Shown: one piece after another, positions 62,181 to 64,000 of the stretch
Layout of the letters: each line of letters starts with the position of its first letter
How positions within the stretch are numbered: the stretch's first letter is position 1
Assembly: GCF_040833975.1 (NCBI RefSeq)
Contig: NZ_CP162131.1
Span: 169,001 to 233,000 of the forward strand
DNA from: Leptospira sp. WS92.C1
GTDB taxonomy: Bacteria; Spirochaetota; Leptospiria; Leptospirales; Leptospiraceae
DNA: 64,000 nt
Direction: 5' to 3'
Program-made: the position numbers and the translations under genes
The notes under the pieces: generated by a model
The model's input: only the letters and a program-made list of their open reading frames with translations
Told to the model about the DNA's origin: nothing
The model's database searches: none

Positions 62181-62555
62181 GGATTATCTAAAAACGAACA
62201 AAAGCTGGATCGTGTGTTTGCAGCGCTGTCCGATCATTCAAGACGGCAAATGCTCGCACGTATGCGAGAACGTTCGCTTACTATTTCAGAATTAGCAGCG
62301 CCTTTTTCCATGTCATTCGCGGGGGTTGCCAAACATATCGATGTTCTATCTGCTGCGGGTCTTGTGCGCAAGGTGCGCGATCCGGAAGACGGTCGCAGTT
62401 TTCGTCTTGAATTGCAAAAAAGTGCGCTTTCCGAAGCTTCCGCCTGGCTTTCTTATCATCAGGAATTCTGGACAAACAAACTCGATAAACTCGAAACCTT
62501 TATAGAGGAGCAAGATCATGACCACAGAGGTCCTAAGAATCGAAAAAAAAATTAA
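62175..62555 (+). CDS. ArsR-family transcriptional regulator
   Basis: The 126-residue protein is a winged helix of the ArsR type: VFAALSDHSRRQMLARMRERSLTISELAAPFSMSFAGVAKHIDVLSAAGLVRKVRDPEDGRSF in outline, with no Cys metal site seen. Such regulators preceding SRPBCC genes usually repress their own operon. The start codon lies inside a repeated operator (62161-62180). It overlaps the next gene by 38 bp. Confidence 0.85.
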   Translation: MVGLSKNEQKLDRVFAALSDHSRRQMLARMRERSLTISELAAPFSMSFAGVAKHIDVLSAAGLVRKVRDPEDGRSFRLELQKSALSEASAWLSYHQEFWTNKLDKLETFIEEQDHDHRGPKNRKKN

Positions 62556-62991
62556 CGCCGAACCGACTCGACTCTTTCGAGCCTGGCTAAAAGCAGAAGA
62601 ATTCTCTCGCTGGTTTTTGTCTGGAGATCTCGTTGGGATCGAATCGGTCAAGATGGATCCTCGTCCCGGTGGTCGGTTTCAAATCAATATGATACTCAAC
62701 GGCCAAATACTTCCGCATGTGGGCGAGTATCTTGTAATCGAAGAGCCAACAAAACTCGTCTTCACCTGGCGTTCGCATGCGACTAAAAACTTAGATACTC
62801 TTGTTACAGTTATTTTTACCGCTCTTTTGGAAGTCACGGGTAAAGGTTCCAAGAATACGATTCACAAACCGCAGACGTTAGTGACTTTGATTCATGAACG
62901 CCTGGAGAGTGGCACCGAAATCGAAATGCATCACTATGGTTGGACAAATATTCTCATCGGCCTCGAAAAATGGCACTCTGAGGAAGAATAA
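62518..62991 (+). CDS. SRPBCC-family (AHSA1-like) protein
   Basis: The 157-residue protein has the SRPBCC/AHSA1 pattern: VLRIEKKINAEPTRLFRAWLKAEEFSRWF, then VKMDPRPGGRFQINM, GEYLVIEEPTKLVFTWRS and a C-terminal HHYGWTNILIGLEKW. It could bind a small hydrophobic ligand. It overlaps the ArsR gene by 38 bp, so the two are coupled. Confidence 0.82.
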   Translation: MTTEVLRIEKKINAEPTRLFRAWLKAEEFSRWFLSGDLVGIESVKMDPRPGGRFQINMILNGQILPHVGEYLVIEEPTKLVFTWRSHATKNLDTLVTVIFTALLEVTGKGSKNTIHKPQTLVTLIHERLESGTEIEMHHYGWTNILIGLEKWHSEEE

Positions 62992-63039
62992 AATAACGTC
63001 TTTACCGACAAAGTCGAACAACAAAAAAAGGAGTACAAC

Positions 63040-63510
63040 ATGAATGGAATCTATCACAAAATAGGCATTCGTGCCGGAACTGAAAAAATCATCAACGCAC
63101 TGACTACAAAAACGGGTCTTGCTGGATGGTGGACTCAAGAAGTTACGGGATCATTCTCTGGGGGAACGTCCTCAGTGGGTGAATCGATCCGATTTGATTT
63201 CGGGCACAAAGCAAGTATGGAAATGAAAGTCCAAGAGCTTGCACCACAACGTGTCCTTTGGGAATGTATTTCAGGACCGGAAGACTGGATCGGTTCTCAT
63301 ATCGACTTTAAACTCAATGCAAGCACGGCACCGGACGGAATCGCTATGACGATCATTCATTTTAGACATCAGGACTGGAAAAATGAAAGCGAATTTACTG
63401 CGCATTGCAGCATGAAATGGGCGACTTTTCTGCTCAGCCTGAGAAATCTCATCGAAAACGGCCAGGGCCAACCCGCACCGGATGATGTGAAGATCGATGA
63501 TATGAATTGA
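63040..63510 (+). CDS. SRPBCC-family protein, second copy
   Basis: The 156-residue protein has AGTEKIINALTTKTGLAGWWTQEVTG, RFDFGHKASMEMKVQELAPQRVLWECISGP and a C-terminal CSMKWATFLLSLRNLIENGQG, again the SRPBCC/AHSA1 fold but clearly distinct from the gene before it. AAAAGGAG precedes the ATG. It is the third gene of the ArsR operon. Confidence 0.8.
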   Translation: MNGIYHKIGIRAGTEKIINALTTKTGLAGWWTQEVTGSFSGGTSSVGESIRFDFGHKASMEMKVQELAPQRVLWECISGPEDWIGSHIDFKLNASTAPDGIAMTIIHFRHQDWKNESEFTAHCSMKWATFLLSLRNLIENGQGQPAPDDVKIDDMN

Positions 63511-63520
63511 TGATTTCTGT

Positions 63521-63547
63521 GCGCGGAGTTGTCAAACAACGTCGCGC
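63521..63547 (+). terminator. Hairpin after the ArsR-SRPBCC operon
   Basis: Two stacked stems, GCGCG (63521-63525) with CGCGC (63543-63547) and GTTGT (63528-63532) with ACAAC (63536-63540), lie just after the last gene. There is no U-run, so its efficiency is uncertain. Confidence 0.4.
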
Positions 63548-63843
63548 ATCTCAATATCATTCACAATGGCTCATACTGCGACAAAGAGCGAGAAGCAGAA
63601 GTTAAACGCCGTTGACATTCGTAAGTAATGGTAACAAAGTTTCAGCGTTTATCATATGATACTGCCCGGCGAGTTGAGTAAACATTACATTTGGTATTGC
63701 CTTTGCCGGAATCGACATCAATCATATCCAGTTATTGTTGGACCAAGGAGATTTACACGAGGGTCAGCCAGATCCGGCTCATCGAAGTAATAAGCCCTTT
63801 CGACCTCCTGAACATTAAAGAAGATGAATCGTTTATACGACAT
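63548..63843. other. Region with decayed coding appearance
   Basis: Several short frames look protein-like but are broken. A minus-strand frame from 63718 to 63602 encodes 38 residues (with TQLAGQYHMINAETLLPLL), and a plus-strand frame near 63700-63800 reads GIDINHIQLLLDQGDLHEG. Neither has a start with an RBS. It may be a remnant of a lost gene, but I cannot identify it. Confidence 0.3.
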
Positions 63844-63872
63844 TTGTCGACACTTACTCTGTGTGATATAAT
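63844..63872 (+). promoter_or_regulatory. Promoter of the secreted-protein gene at the window end
   Basis: TTGTCG (63844-63849), a 17-bp spacer and a perfect -10 TATAAT (63867-63872). The start codon at 63893 follows about 20 bp later. Confidence 0.6.
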
Positions 63873-63892
63873 GAAAAAAATGTGGGAAAAGT

Positions 63893-64000
63893 ATGACTCA
63901 AAATAAGGTCCTTTTTAGCGGAATCCTTTGTATTCTGATTACGATACAACCTATTTTTGCAGACGAGCTGTATTCGACTGAAGCAAGAGCGGCGAACTCC
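63893..64000 (+). CDS. Secreted protein, N-terminal part only (partial)
   Basis: From the ATG at 63893 the frame is open to the window edge (36 codons). It begins MTQNKVLFSGILCILITI, a signal peptide with likely cleavage after IFA, and continues DELYSTEARAANS. GGGAAAAG precedes it. The rest lies outside the window, so no function can be given. Confidence 0.55.
   Translation, partial: MTQNKVLFSGILCILITIQPIFADELYSTEARAANS

Noticed and set aside
63691..63906. 71-codon plus-strand frame near the window end
   Set aside because: It runs through the promoter and RBS of the secreted-protein gene at 63893 and has no RBS.

Overview
The window reads as chromosomal DNA of a spirochaete of the genus Leptospira. 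The reasons are a moderate GC content of roughly 40 percent by eye, many lipoproteins with relaxed spirochaetal lipoboxes, a gene resembling the Leptospira-restricted DUF1564 family (about 40.5 kb), unusually dense 7TM-DISM, cyclic-nucleotide and c-di-GMP signalling, and short palindromic dispersed repeats. Genus is fairly secure. Species is not, although the repeats suggest a pathogenic-clade genome. All family names come from reading the sequence; no database search was run.

Layout. 0-2.7 kb: the tail of a TonB-dependent receptor, a Cys-rich putative lipoprotein, then exbB-exbD-tonB ending in a hairpin terminator. 3-6.5 kb: a secreted protein, a secreted papain-like protease with four fibronectin-III-like repeats, and a small membrane protein. 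6.5-14.6 kb, mostly minus strand: an EAL-like protein, UDP-glucose pyrophosphorylase, a hydrolase-fold protein lacking its Ser nucleophile, a CsgG/FlgO-like lipoprotein, a 7TM-DISM/PAS/anti-sigma-type ATPase and a TraB protein. 14.8-17.8 kb, plus strand: cheD, an HDOD protein, a shikimate kinase and a tyrosine recombinase. 17.9-23 kb, minus strand: an SDR, an MBL-fold hydrolase, a membrane protein and a 7TM-DISM adenylate cyclase.

23-33 kb: bcp and an M61 peptidase, whose last 134 bp is duplicated on the far side of a reversed lipoprotein gene. An SDR, argB, a GAF-PP2C phosphatase, a MITE-like 335-bp element, phosphofructokinase and a secreted protein follow. 33.4-40.3 kb is a minus-strand methyl-cycle operon: ArsR-methyltransferase fusion, ahcY, ferredoxin, metH and a small conserved protein. 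Its promoter carries a perfect 22-bp palindrome. Together these genes would clear S-adenosylhomocysteine and remake methionine, and the leading gene is a plausible S-adenosylhomocysteine or SAM sensor.

40.3-57.3 kb: a DUF1564 protein, HAD phosphatase, frameshifted LEA2 lipoprotein, TPR lipoprotein, polysaccharide deacetylase, methyltransferase, chromate transporter, HAMP cyclase, 7TM-DISM diguanylate cyclase, acyl-CoA ligase, DoxX protein and a COG2509-type flavoprotein. 57.3-64 kb looks more accessory: a Cys-rich lipoprotein, a broken MFS transporter, GH25 lysozyme, a PEP-mutase-family enzyme, a VOC protein and an ArsR-SRPBCC-SRPBCC operon with a duplicated operator. The window ends inside a new secreted-protein gene.

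The best leads for something undescribed are the palindrome-controlled methyl-cycle operon, the MITE-like element with nested inverted repeats, the peptidase-tail duplication around a lipoprotein gene, and three 7TM-DISM receptors with three different outputs.
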